Below are positions 53,781-64,000 of a stretch of 64,000 bases of DNA, in pieces. Both the position numbers and the translations under genes were made by a program. The stretch covers positions 62,001-126,000 of the forward strand of contig JAACJM010000142.1 in the NCBI GenBank assembly GCA_013368315.1. Reading direction: 5' to 3'. The notes under the pieces were generated by a model. The model did no database searches. It was given only the letters and a program-made list of their open reading frames with translations, and was not told where the DNA came from. This DNA comes from Tetrapyrgos nigripes. Lineage: Eukaryota; Basidiomycota; Agaricomycetes; Agaricales; Campanellaceae. Positions within the stretch are counted from its first letter, which is position 1. Each line of letters opens with the position of its first letter.

Positions 53781-55460
53781 ATGATGTGGAGTATTCTCAG
53801 TATCACCCTGCTCACCGCTTTGCGTACAGAGCCAGTGCGCAGAAAGTTTTTACTCATTTTATGGTGAGTCCGTTCTCCTCCTCACAGCTCGCAAATCATT
53901 TAGCAGTCTTATTGGGTGATACACTCCTCCTCCTCTAATATAGGCTCAAAATTCGTTTTCATACTCTCAATCTGACTGGGCAAGTGATATTTCGGCCGCG
54001 AAAGCTATAGGGATTGACGGATTCGGTGCGTATCACCTCCCCAAATCCTATACAAATCTAGTATTCTAACTTGGCATATTTACCAGCACTGAACGTTGCA
54101 GTAGACAATTACGAAGTCGGGAAATCGTAGATGCCTTTGCCGCAGCCGAAGCAGCCAACTTCCAGCTCTTCTTCTCCTTCGACATGGGTTACCCTTGGGC
54201 CCAATCCGACATGATCTCCCTCGTCTCAAGTCATGCCTCTTCCCCTTCGATGTTTCGATGGAACGGCGCTGTTCTCGTTAGCACCTTCAATGGTGAAGAC
54301 CGTGGAGACCCATTCTGGGTCAGCTTCAAAGATTCTCTGGCTAGTCAAAACGTCGCAGTGTCATTTGCACCAGCTTTCATAGGATTTAGGGATCCAAATA
54401 GGTCGCAGGAGCTAGTGAACACTTTTTCCTCTATTGATGGATTCTTCAATTGGTGGTCTTGGTATGTAGCGAATTCGTCTTCTATGCCTGTAGCGATTAA
54501 CAGCAGGTTGATGAATGGCACATGGGATCTGCGTACATCAGGCCTGCTGATGTTGCCCAAGACCTGACGACAGACACTGATCTTGCGTATAAAGCTGCTA
54601 TTTCTTCGAAGAGTGGGCCTTATATCATGGGTGAGCCACATACTACTCTGGTTACTATATAGTAGCTAGCTGCCATTTACCTCAACCGCGCAGCTGTCTC
54701 TTCTTGGCAATTCAAAGAGCTCGGAGGAGATCAGGACTGGGTCGAGCAGAGTGACACTCTTTGGAAGTATCGTTGGGAACAGGCCATCGATGATGTCAAA
54801 CCAGATATCGTCGAGATTGTTACTTGGAACGATTATGGTTCGTTCATAACTTCTGGATTCTTTTCATAATACTCGCGCTGATCAGATGGACTCGACTTAG
54901 GTGAAAGCCATTATATCGCTGACATTAACCCCAAAGTCGATCTTGGAACTCTCGCACCAAATTATGTTAATGGGTTTGAGCATGGGCCTTGGAGGATTAT
55001 GGCAGAGTACTATATTTCTTGGTTTAAGAACGGAAGTCCACCCTCTATCAACGTAAGTACCCCTCACCCCTCGTCCTTTCAATGATTTTTGACAAACGCT
55101 TGCGATGCATCTCAGACTGACACCGTCGTCTTCTGGTACCGTGCTCATCCCAAAGCTGTAACATGCTCAGGCGGAGATCGTCCTAGAAACTCTGATTTCC
55201 CTGCCGACGCCATCTTCGCTTTCTCTATGCTTACTTCTCCGGCAACTATCTCACTTGATGTCGGTTCTCGCCATACCGAATTCAACGCTGGTGTGGGAGT
55301 GGCGATTGGGTCTATACCGTTTCCAAGTGAGGACTCGCAGATTCCTTTTATTCAGATTATTCGGAATGGAGTGAGCACAAAGAGTATTCATGGGAGTACG
55401 TTCATTACGAATGCGTGCTCGTACTATAACTTCAATCCTTGGGTTGGAGTATTGCAGTGA
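53781..55460 (+). pseudogene. GH71 alpha-1,3-glucanase with two frame breaks
   Basis: GH71 enzymes hydrolyse cell-wall alpha-1,3-glucan and are secreted. A hydrophobic N-terminus (MMWSILSITLLTA) is followed by AYRASAQKVFTHFM, SDWASDISAAKAIGIDGF, ALNVAVDNYEVG, VDAFAAAEAANFQLFFSFDM, FFNWWSW, WQFKELGGDQDWVEQSD, IVEIVTWNDY/GESHYIADI and a C-terminal beta-sandwich ending at stop 55458-55460. About six introns of 50-90 bp are seen. Two breaks are present: near 53814 (T3 where T4 would join the signal peptide in frame) and near 54128 (A3 where A4 would give GKIVDAF). Everything downstream is intact. Homopolymer position makes sequencing error a serious alternative, in which case the gene is functional. 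Confidence 0.8.
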
Positions 55461-55667
55461 TTTCGGACTGGCAGATATCGTACTCGTCATTCATCGTTTC
55501 TGTTTAAAGTCAAGTTTGGTCGTACTATGTATCCACTATTTCGAAATGAAGGAAGGATTTGAGCGGTAACATGAAACAAAAAAGTAACCGAAGAAGATAC
55601 TAAAGGACCTGGTCAGCGATATCGAAGTATTTACTCGACGTCAGGGAGAACTGAAGACCAGCTGCTT

Positions 55668-57233
55668 TTAACGCCTCCAAAGATCCATAGGGCTCTTCAA
55701 ACCCTCTCCTTTCGGACCCAAAACATCCAAAACAACCTTTTTCAAACCACTAATTCCCATAGCCGAAGCGTAATCAGGGTTGGGAATCCAACGGGACTGG
55801 ACCATGCGAACGAATGCTGACGCATAATCAAACGGACGGACTCGGAAAGATAGGGATTTGAGGCAAGGGAGTAGGAGAGAGCGATTGGCGCGAGGATTCC
55901 TATGATTGAACGTCATCTCCAACAGGAGACGTTTCGTAATAGCCTTGTTGTCAAAATCGCCTTCTGTCGGAAGTTCATGAATCTCCAGAGATAGGAGGGT
56001 TGGAATTTCATCCAGTAGAGCCAAGATATCATCATCGGGACTGTGCAAGTTCCTTAGGGTGAGGCTCGTAAGGCTGCACTGTGAACGTCTGATGAGGGAT
56101 AGCAAATGAGGGAGGTGTAGATATGCAGTTGGAAAGTTGACCTTGGCGATCTCACTCTCCGCTCCAGACAGGTGAAGAGTAGTAAGACGAGGTAATATGA
56201 ATGCGTCGTAGAGCTGCCTGAAAGACGAGCCGTATTTGTTCTGTATGAGCGTCAAGGACCGCATGTTGTGGACCAAAGGCCCTTGAAGGTCTGGCAGGGG
56301 GACATCATGGCACCAATATATGCCGATGGTACTGGCTGCTGAAGCCAGCTTGATTCGATGGAGCATCGTGGTACCATTTTGCCAGTACAAGCCCATATCG
56401 CTTAACTGGCTCCAAGGAATTCCGGGCTCAGTTTGTGTTAGGCTGCCGATTTGGATGTTCCGAAGCATCGGGGCAGAGGTAAAGACATCCAGAGTCGCGA
56501 CTGTGGTCGGGAAACTGATGCTACACTTCGATGGGGGCCACAGGAAGAGAGACTGGAGTTGGGATAGGTTTCCCTTGATGGCAGCGAAGATTGGCCCCAT
56601 GAGGAGTTCTCGGGATATATCCAGCGAGACATCCTGCCAACGAGAAGAGTGTGGGACGATACAGTCAATGACCACCTGCGCCTGCTCCAAGTCGTCCCAA
56701 CGAGATGGAATAGTCACCGATAGGGTGAGAGGAGAATTTTTCGACAACGTCAGGTGAGTGTCAAGCATTGATTTCATCTTGTCACCAGACGGCATCTGAT
56801 CCATATCCCTGTTCAGATCAATGTTTAACCGAGCCCACAATGGTGCAGTCGTCATAGCCAGCTCTCTCCACCCTGCGCAAACCTGCGATAGGCGGATCGG
56901 GGGAGAATCTATTCGTTCTGCGATCTTGCTTTCAACAGAACAGCAGAGAGTAAAGATATTTCCCAAAACTTCGGGGGGAACCTTTCGAATTGGAGCCAAC
57001 AGGGAACGATACTGGTCTACCCTGAAGAGTATTGCCTGCTGTTCATTACGAAGAGAGACAATTCTCGCTTCCATTCGACGAATCTCGTCGTCATAACGTC
57101 GAACATCACATTCGGCTTCATGGAGAGATTTCCTGATACATTGGACGTCTCCGGAGAAAGTGCCAAAGTTGTTGCGTAGATAATTGAGCACGTTAGATTT
57201 CTGATAGAGGTTCGTTGCAGGAATAGGTGTCAT
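55668..57233 (-). CDS. F-box protein, single exon
   Basis: 521 aa from ATG 57233. An N-terminal coiled-coil-like segment (about residues 25-75: DVQCIRKSLHEAECDVRRYD) leads into the F-box-like motif IRKVPPEVLGNIFTLCC and IRLSQVCAGWRELAMTTAPL (about 82-130). Leucine-rich repeat-like sequence follows to the C-terminus. Such proteins are greatly expanded in Agaricomycetes. They are expected to bind SKP1 and present unknown substrates to an SCF ubiquitin ligase. The frame is uninterrupted. A tandem, broken duplicate lies at 57863-59195 on the same strand. The end TGA is preceded by LWRR. Confidence 0.85.
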   Translation of the reverse strand: MTPIPATNLYQKSNVLNYLRNNFGTFSGDVQCIRKSLHEAECDVRRYDDEIRRMEARIVSLRNEQQAILFRVDQYRSLLAPIRKVPPEVLGNIFTLCCSVESKIAERIDSPPIRLSQVCAGWRELAMTTAPLWARLNIDLNRDMDQMPSGDKMKSMLDTHLTLSKNSPLTLSVTIPSRWDDLEQAQVVIDCIVPHSSRWQDVSLDISRELLMGPIFAAIKGNLSQLQSLFLWPPSKCSISFPTTVATLDVFTSAPMLRNIQIGSLTQTEPGIPWSQLSDMGLYWQNGTTMLHRIKLASAASTIGIYWCHDVPLPDLQGPLVHNMRSLTLIQNKYGSSFRQLYDAFILPRLTTLHLSGAESEIAKVNFPTAYLHLPHLLSLIRRSQCSLTSLTLRNLHSPDDDILALLDEIPTLLSLEIHELPTEGDFDNKAITKRLLLEMTFNHRNPRANRSLLLPCLKSLSFRVRPFDYASAFVRMVQSRWIPNPDYASAMGISGLKKVVLDVLGPKGEGLKSPMDLWRR

Positions 57234-57524
57234 CTGTGCATGTAAGGTACATCGTAAGCTATTTGCCCGACATATTGTGGAGAAAGAGCTCCAACACTTA
57301 CAGCAACAGTGGTACTTATTTTGCAGATCTCGAAGAGGTGGTGGAGGAGGATATCACCCGGTCTGGGACCAACAAAGAAATACTGGCGCCGTTTCGGAAG
57401 AGAGTCGAAAAAAGCGACGAGGATGACGCGTCCTCGCACGTGAACACATAGGGGCCGAGAAATGCCGACCAAATTTGGACGATACGTTTCATTTTGGGCT
57501 CATCGCAAAACCAAGAGAGGATTG

Positions 57525-57735
57525 ACACGGCGGGGACATGAGTGCATTTTTGTCGAGCATCTTTGAACTGGAGTAAATCTCGAATATTTCCGCAATTGCC
57601 GGACTGCTCCATATGGGACCGTTCATAGGCCGAACTTCTATATGGAGTAGTTCCGGCAACAGGAAAACCCTGGATCTATTCTCATCCAAAAATTTCGTCC
57701 AAATAATGCACTCATCCCTGCTGTGTGAGCGGAAA
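57525..57735. mobile_element. foldback MITE-like palindrome
   Basis: Left GGGGACATGAGTGCATTTTT..GCCGGACTGCTCCATATGGG faces right (reverse complement) AGGGATGAGTGCATTATTTG..GCCGGAACTACTCCATATAG, with arms of about 95 bp. A single copy of the outer motif (GGGGATGAGTGCATTTTTGT) also occurs at 44871-44890. It lies between the intact and broken F-box genes. Confidence 0.5.
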
Positions 57736-57849
57736 CAGTGTACAATTTGATGCATTGACAAGGAGAAGCAATAACAGAAAGAATAGCTAATCTACTAAAG
57801 TACTTGATTAGCTATATCGAAATATTTAACGGACGTCAGGGAAAATTGA

Positions 57850-59195
57850 AGACCAGCTGCTCTCAACGCCTCATCGCAGAAGCGTATTCGGGATTGGGAA
57901 TCCAACGGGACTGGACCATGCGGACGAATGCTGATGCATAATCAAATGGACGGACTCGGAAAGATAGGGATTCGAGGAAAGTGAGTAAGAGAGAGCGATT
58001 GGCGCGAGGATTCCTTTGATTGAACGTCATCTCCGACAGGAAACGTTTCGTGATAGCTATATTGCCAAAATCGCCTTCTGTCGGAAGTTCATGAATCTCC
58101 AGGTGTAGAAGGGTTGGAATTTCGTCCAGCAGAGCCAGTATATCGTCATCGAAACTGTGCAAGTTCCTTAGAGCGAGGCTCATAAGGCTGCACTGTGAAC
58201 GTCTGATGAGGGATAGCAAACGAGTGAGGTGTAGATATGCAGTTGGAAAGTTGACCTTGGCGATCTCACTCTCCGCTCCAGACAGGTGAAGAGCTGTAAG
58301 ACTCGGTAAGATGAATGCGTCGTAGAACTCCCTGAAAGACCAGCCGCATTGGCTCTGTATAAGCGTCAAGGACCGCATGTTGTGAACCAAAGGAACCAAA
58401 AGCTCCTGGAACTTCAACGGGTGGATATCAGGGCACCAATATATGCCGATGGTATTGGCTGCTTAAGCCAGATTTATTCGACGGAGTATAGTCCTGGGAT
58501 CTTGCCAGTACAAGCCCATATCGCTTAACTGACTCCAAGGAGCGAGTCCGGGCTCATTGTGTATTAGAGAGTGACTGCCCATTTGGATGTTTCGAAGCAT
58601 CGGGGCAGAGGTGAAGACATCCAGAGTCGCAAGTGTGTTCGGAATAGTGACGCTACACTTAGATGGGGGTCACAGGAAGACATACTGGAGTCGGGATAGG
58701 TTTCCCTTGATGGGAGCGAAGTTTGGCTTCATGAAGAGTGCTCTGGATACATCCAGGGAGACATCCTGCTAACGGGAAGAGTGTGGGACGATACAGTCCA
58801 GATCGATGTTTAACTGAGCCCACAATTGTGCAGTCGTCATAACCAGCTCTCTCCATCCTGCGCAAACCTGCGATAGGCGAACCGGTGGACAATCCATTCG
58901 TTCTGCGAGCCTACTTTCGGTATAGCTGAAAGCGAAAATCTGTCTTAAAATCTCAGGGGGTACGACGAATTTCGTCATTGTAACGTTTGGCGTCGTTTTC
59001 GGCGTCATGGAGGTACTGCTTGACATTTTTGACGTCTGCAATGGATGTATCAAAGTTGCAGCGTAGATACTGAAACACACTGGGCTGGTGAAAAATGCTG
59101 AGCGGTTCTGTTGAAAGAGGAGTCGCGACGCAACTCTGCAATGGCATTGAAATAACGGAGCTGCCAAGTCGTTTATAGCTGTCAGAAAGCTTCAA
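57850..59195 (-). pseudogene. broken F-box paralogue
   Basis: Frames at 59195-58953, 59167-58769 and 58417-57863 match successive parts of the neighbouring F-box protein (EILRQIFAFSY, RLSQVCAGWRELVMTTAQLW, NMRSLTLIQSQCGWSF, LHLSGAESEIAKVNFPTAYL). An internal deletion fuses LNIDL directly to DCIVPHSSR, removing about 60 codons. Stops and frameshifts lie near 58770, 58465 and 58950, and the C-terminus is cut at SAMRR. Clearly dead; it arose by tandem duplication. Confidence 0.85.
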
Positions 59196-59559
59196 TATAA
59201 TGTAGAATTTGCAAGTCTCACATTAAAGAGATATCTTCCGCAAGGCCGGGAGCTGGAAGGGCTCTGGAGTTGAAAGGTGTTCGCTGAGTGAGGGCAAAGA
59301 CAAATGCCTGCCGGAAAAAATTTGATCAAAACCTTTCAGGCTTTCACCTAAACCTCCACTATCCTTCGCTGCTCTTTGTTATAACCACCTCGCTGCAATG
59401 ACTGTTGAAGCGAGATTGTTTTATTGCTATTGTTGCTTTAGTATGTATCTCTTCCAAATACTTTACCTGCCGTCTGACCGAAGCTACTTCAAGGACGCGT
59501 CAGGCTCCCCATGTAAACGAGAAGCATCCCTTTCTTACCTTTAAGTTTCAAACCGTTGC

Positions 59560-61843
59560 ATGACTCTCAAGACTACTGCTCTCGCCATTCTTGTTGCTTT
59601 CGCAAGCCATGCGTATGCGCTCTGGCCTCTGCCAAACCACCTGAGTACTGGCTCCACGACACTCAAACTCTCATCATTTTCAACGGCGACTCTGCTCCTC
59701 AAGATCTCCTCGACGCTTCACGCCGTTGGTCTTACAAAGGGTTTTTTACACAACGAAGAACTCCAAAGGCTCGTCGTTGACCGTGGAGCGTCTGTGTCTT
59801 CGGCACCAAGTTTGTCAAGTCTCGTTCTCTCAATGGATTCCGGATTCTCTGGTCAAATGAGGACGCTTTCGCAGGAGGCTAGGATGCGTTGGAGGATCGA
59901 ATAGAGGGATACTCGTTGATTGTGCCAGCTGATAGTTCTCCAGCTGAGTTGAGGATGAATTCCACACTGGAACAACGTATACTGTGGAGGCACCTATAGC
60001 TATATGGATGAGCCCAATATGCGAGTTACTCCTTATTTCATTCGTTTGGGCATCCAACTAACCGATTGAATAGGTTTTAGCCTTACAGAGGACTCATTGG
60101 ATAACACCCGTAACTGGTGCGTCAACGGTCACCGCTCAAATTTTTCCTCATCAAGCTATCATCATGCATACAGCTCCCCGTCGCCGATATTAATTGTATC
60201 CTCGATGTCATGAGTTGAATCAAGGTATGTCGACTAACCCAAACTTATATTTGGCCTGATGACCCTGACCTTGCCCTTCCGATGCAGATCCATACATCCT
60301 CCCCGAGATTGAAACTCCGATGCGTTGGAGGAGTCAGGACTGTGTGGAGGGATTCTCGTTGACTGTGCCCCCGGATGGTTCCCAAGCCGAGTTGAAGGCT
60401 AATCCGACGTTGGGTTTGTTTAAGGGGTTGACAACGTTTAGTCAGTTGTGGTACGACTTGGATGGGATTGCATACACTGTGGAGGCGCCTATAGCTATCA
60501 TGGACGAGCCCGCCTATGTGAGTTATTCGCCGTTTCATTCGTTTGTACATCCAACTAACATTGACTGCATTGCAGCCTTACAGAGGACTTATGTTGGATA
60601 CCGCCGGTGATTAGTGCGTCCAATCTCGCCTCTCATCATCTTCTTCAAGCTAACATCATCTGTACAGCTTCCCCATCGCTGATATCCAACGCACCCTCGA
60701 TGACATGATTTAGTCAAGGTAAGTCATTCGATGCAAACTGTATTTTATACTCCGAGTCAATCATTCCCTCTTCAAAGTCTTGGATTCTCTGAACTCGCTG
60801 CTGCAGGACCATACTCTCCTTCCATGGTGTAGTACACGCCTAAAGATGTGAATATTGTTGATTATGCTGCTGCTGTGAGTCTTTTGCCGCTTTTCCTTGA
60901 AACTGTTGGGTAATTGTATCAATTGACAGCGCGGAATCGACGTGCTCCCCGAGATTGACACTCCTGGCCATACGGTGATTATTTCCAAAGCATACCCTGA
61001 GCATATAGGATGTGCAGAGGCCAAACTATGGGCATCTATTGCGAATGGTACGTCTCTAGCCAGATTCTGTCGTCATCTCAATAATAATATTTTCATTTTT
61101 CATTTTTTCGATCCAGAACCCCCGCAGGCCAACGCCCTCTCGCCTCTGTATCTACCACCAAAATACTTTCCTTCAGAAGACGAGCTCAACACGAATGGCC
61201 ATGATCAGGATCCTCAAACTCAAGATGATTTCAGAAAGAGTGGGAGGACGTTGGAAGAGGCGTTGGATATGTTCACGCAGGCTACGCGCTTCGCATTGTG
61301 CGCTGCATAAGAACGACAAGACGGTTCATAACACCCCATTCTCTTGTCAATTGTTTATCTTTATCTCTTTGTCGCTAGAGATGATCTTCGAACTCCCTCC
61401 AACACCATCGTCATGGTCTGGATCTCCTCTCTACCCACACCGCCTCCGCAAGTGGGTTATCGATTCGTCCATTCCCTATCGGATCATTTTTATTTGGATT
61501 GTGGAGCTGGAGAGTGGATCGGTGCGGATCCTTGGTGGATCCATAGGAGAATAGTCGGTGTGATCCGTTTAAGACGTGGCAAAAGCCCTATTCGTTTGAT
61601 CTGAAAGTGAATCTGACTGAGGACGAGGGGAGGTTGGTGTTGGGGGGTGAGTACATACTTATTATAGTGGGCACTGGTTCGTTACTGACTCCGTCTTCTT
61701 GTTCTTGTTCTTTTGCGTTGAGAAGTCTGGTCCGAGCGATCCGGATCCCATCGTCTGGCCTCGTGCTGCGTCGTCTCCAGGAGTATTTTGGAGTGGACCA
61801 AGGAAGGATATGGAGAAGGCGCAACCCATGTACTGAGCTCTGA
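59560..61843 (+). pseudogene. GH20 beta-N-acetylhexosaminidase, rearranged
   Basis: GH20 enzymes release N-acetylglucosamine from chitin oligomers. The start (MTLKTTALAILVAFASHAYA, signal peptide, then LWPLPNHLSTGS) is typical. Later pieces are GFSLTVPPDGSQAELKANPT, LFKGLTTFSQLWYDLDG, RGIDVLPEIDTPGHTVIISK, KYFPSEDELNTNGHDQDPQT, TLEEALDMFTQAT and YLDCGAGEWIGADP. The exon around the SLTVP motif is present twice (about 59885-60220 and 60318-60720). The first copy has an internal deletion. The catalytic GGDE motif reads S-E-D-E. Many stops and frameshifts follow. The remains extend to about 61843. Confidence 0.8.
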
Positions 61844-61859
61844 AACCGGGAGTTTGTGA

Positions 61860-62550
61860 TTTGACGGCTTGATTAGCCGTGTGTGACGAGGAGTAAATTA
61901 GTCCTCTAGTGAGTGTCGTGTTCCTGCATTTTCTATGTTCTTGGGCGCGTTTACTCACTCGAAGCTTGCAGGTGTCTGGAATGTAAAACTTGAAGCTTCT
62001 CTTTCTCAATGCAGATGGACAAAATATGGTGCCTCTTGCGTGGATGAGTGTTTCTGTGCGTTTTTCAGGATGGCTTCCGTCGACTCCAACTTGAGTCCAA
62101 CGTGTACTGCGGTAAAAGTCAACATCCGAGTCGTTTCTTTGAGACTTCTAGCAGGTCCAGCGCTTTCAGGGTCCGGAAGACGGAGACTATCTGAGGTCTG
62201 CTCGCCGCAAAGCTGTATGTAGAAGACAGTGGCGCAAAAACACACCCTCCTTCCTTCCCACGCGGTATATTGTTGGCCCTTCGTCTAACTTTGACTGTCC
62301 CTTTTCTCATGGACGAATGGACGATGCCGAGCACTTAGAAAAGCTCAGGCTATGACGAGTAGGCTCTAGATAATCTAGCTGGCTGAGGCTTTCATCGACA
62401 TTTTTAACTCAACTGACTTTTATGATCATCAGCGAAGGGAACTGTCAATCTGACCATCCTGGTAGCATTTCGACTTGGTCAACAGGACGAGACTCGTAAG
62501 CAACTCAGAGTGCCGGTTGAAGACCTTTTGGAAGCTGTGAGGCCGCGGTG
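61860..62550. other. no gene recognised
   Basis: Only short frames without motifs; this lies between the GH20 remains and the tandem array. Confidence 0.4.
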
Positions 62551-64000
62551 AAGAGAGGTCTTAGAGTGTGAAGGCTTGATGTGATGGACTCGTTGCACGC
62601 GCTGTTTTTGATATTTTTTCCAGCGAGTGATTTTGGACGGGGTTGACACTGGCATGGCGTGCTGTTCTGGTATGTCCTCCTTTGCGTCGCACGAGCTGTA
62701 GGTCTGACGGGTTGTTGCAGGTTAGCCTACCGTCCATGGATGAAGAATCGACCGGGCTGCACGTTTTCTGTCCTCCGTCGGAGTCTTTGCTTTCTACGTG
62801 TGAAGGCGTGGATGATGGATCCCTCTTACACATTATTGGTGAGGTTTCTTCAGCTGGGGGTTTGATTAACATGAAGTACTATTCTGGTACTATGTCATCG
62901 GTTTCCTCACAAGAGCTGTTAATGGTCTGACTAGTTGGACACTCTAGCCCACCATCTATGGGAGAAGGAACCGGAACTGCATGGTTTGTTCTCTGTCAGG
63001 GTCTGTTTACTTTCTACCTGCGAAGGCGTGATGATTGAAGGTGTCCTCGTACGCGTTTCTTGTGTGGTTTCTTCAGCTGTTGGTTGGATTGGCACGAAAT
63101 GTTATTCTGGTATGTCCTCGTTTACATCGCACGAGCTGTCGGTCTGACTGGTTGTATCGGTTAGCCTACCCTCCATGGAAGGAGCTATCTCGCTCGTGAA
63201 ACTTTTCCCTCTAGATGAGCCGGAACTGTATTTGCTTTTTGCTTTCTACGTCAAGGCGTGATGATGGAGTCCTTGTAGTGCGCATTTTTGGTATTATTCT
63301 TTTAGCTGATAGTTTGACTGGCATAGAGTACTATCCTATGTCATCGCGTACTTCACGAGCTGTCAGTGGCGGATCTGCACGTTCTCTGTCCGGGTCTTTT
63401 GGCTTCTACGTGTGAAGGAGCCATGTCGGACCCATCGTAGTGCTGCTTGCCAGCAAAAGCTTTTGCTCTTGTTGAGCCGTAACTACTCGGTTTCCGTTTT
63501 CTGTCGGAGTCTTTCTGCTTACGTTTGAAGGCGTGGTGTTGGACTCCTCGTACGCGTTTCTTGTGTGGTTTCTTCAGCTGGTGGTCGGACTGGCATGGTG
63601 TGCTCTTCTGGTATGTCGTCTTCGTTTAACTCACACGAGCTGTCAGTCTGACTGGTGGCGCAGTTTAGCCCAACATCTGCGGACAAAGCCAGGATGAAGC
63701 ATCAATCCCGTTCACGATCGCGAGGCATCTTTCTCTGGCAAAGCCGGAGCTGCACTGGTCGTTCTACTTTCTACGTGTGAGGTCGTGATGTTGGGCTCCT
63801 TGTACGCGTTATCGGTGTGATTCCTTCAGCTGGTGGTTGGACTGGTATGAAGTGCTATTCTGATATGTATGTCCTCCTTTTCCTCACACGAGCGCTAGTC
63901 TGACTGGTCGGACAGTCTAGCCTACCATCTGTGGAAGGAGCCGGAACTGCACATTTTCTCTCCTCTCTCGGGATCTTTTTGCTCGTATGCGTGAAGGGGT
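62550..64000. repeat. degenerate ~225-bp tandem array, open at window end
   Basis: Landmarks recur in order: TTTCTACGTGTGAAGGCGTG (near 62563, 62792, 63014, 63240, 63402, 63508, 63768, 63975), CGTACGCGTTTCTTGTGTGG, TTCTTCAGCTGGTGGTT, TATTCTGGTATGTCCTC, CACGAGCTGTCGGTCTGACT and GGAGCCGGAACTGCA. Most spacings are 220-230 bp, with shorter or longer units where deletions occurred. The small open frames inside repeat with the unit and are not considered genes. Confidence 0.75.

Noticed and set aside
62550..64000. CRISPR-like array
   Set aside because: Units are ~225 bp and degenerate throughout, without conserved short repeats and unique spacers; also a eukaryotic context.

Overview
The window looks like TE-rich chromosomal DNA of a mushroom-forming basidiomycete (Agaricomycetes). 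The support is: short 50-75 bp GT-AG introns in every intact gene, a NACHT-ankyrin protein, a fruit-body-specific secreted protein, a GH71 alpha-1,3-glucanase, agaricomycete-type F-box and multi-pass membrane proteins, and DIRS, Ty3/gypsy, Ty1/copia, LINE, hAT-like and Tc1/mariner-like repeats. The species cannot be named from the sequence alone.

Layout. 1-5100: two opposed Ty3/gypsy gag-protease relics and a solo LTR. 5300-9750: an intact eight-exon NACHT-ankyrin gene (minus strand) with a duplicated promoter segment. 10-17 kb: low-complexity DNA carrying an 840-bp TA-flanked MITE, then a truncated Ty1/copia element (LTR, primer site, gag, protease). 17-26.6 kb: two inverted copies of a polypurine-rich repeat enclose a partial betaine-lipid synthase (BtaA domain) and a decayed DIRS element (gag, RT, RNase H, tyrosine recombinase). 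26.8-32.5 kb: an hAT-like MITE, a multi-pass membrane gene split by another hAT-like MITE, and a foldback element. 32.5-36.5 kb: two well-preserved genes, cytosolic HSP70 and a secreted fruit-body protein. 37-40 kb: a perfect 344-bp palindrome inside a decayed, TIR-bounded element. 42.9-52.2 kb: two paralogous membrane-protein genes, separated by a non-autonomous LTR element nested in a MITE and by a tyrosine-recombinase gene interrupted by a Tc1-like MITE. 52.8-61.9 kb: LINE tail, GH71 glucanase, an intact F-box gene, its broken duplicate, and a badly rearranged GH20 hexosaminidase. 62.5-64 kb: a degenerate ~225-bp tandem array that runs off the window.

Genes judged functional from continuous reading frame and phase-consistent splicing: NACHT-ankyrin (961 aa), HSP70 (653 aa, with one suspicious block), fruit-body protein (235 aa), F-box protein (521 aa), and probably the 42.9-44.75 kb membrane protein. 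GH71 is nearly complete but has two single-base breaks in homopolymers. Similar homopolymer breaks elsewhere mean that assembly error has to be excluded before these are called pseudogenes.

No CRISPR array, rRNA gene or tRNA gene was recognised. I found no convincing new multi-gene system. The most unusual observations are the perfect inverted duplication, two MITE insertions mapped to single codons, the nested young LTR element, the inverted polypurine repeats, and a shared 3'-flank segment between the HSP70 and NACHT-ankyrin genes.
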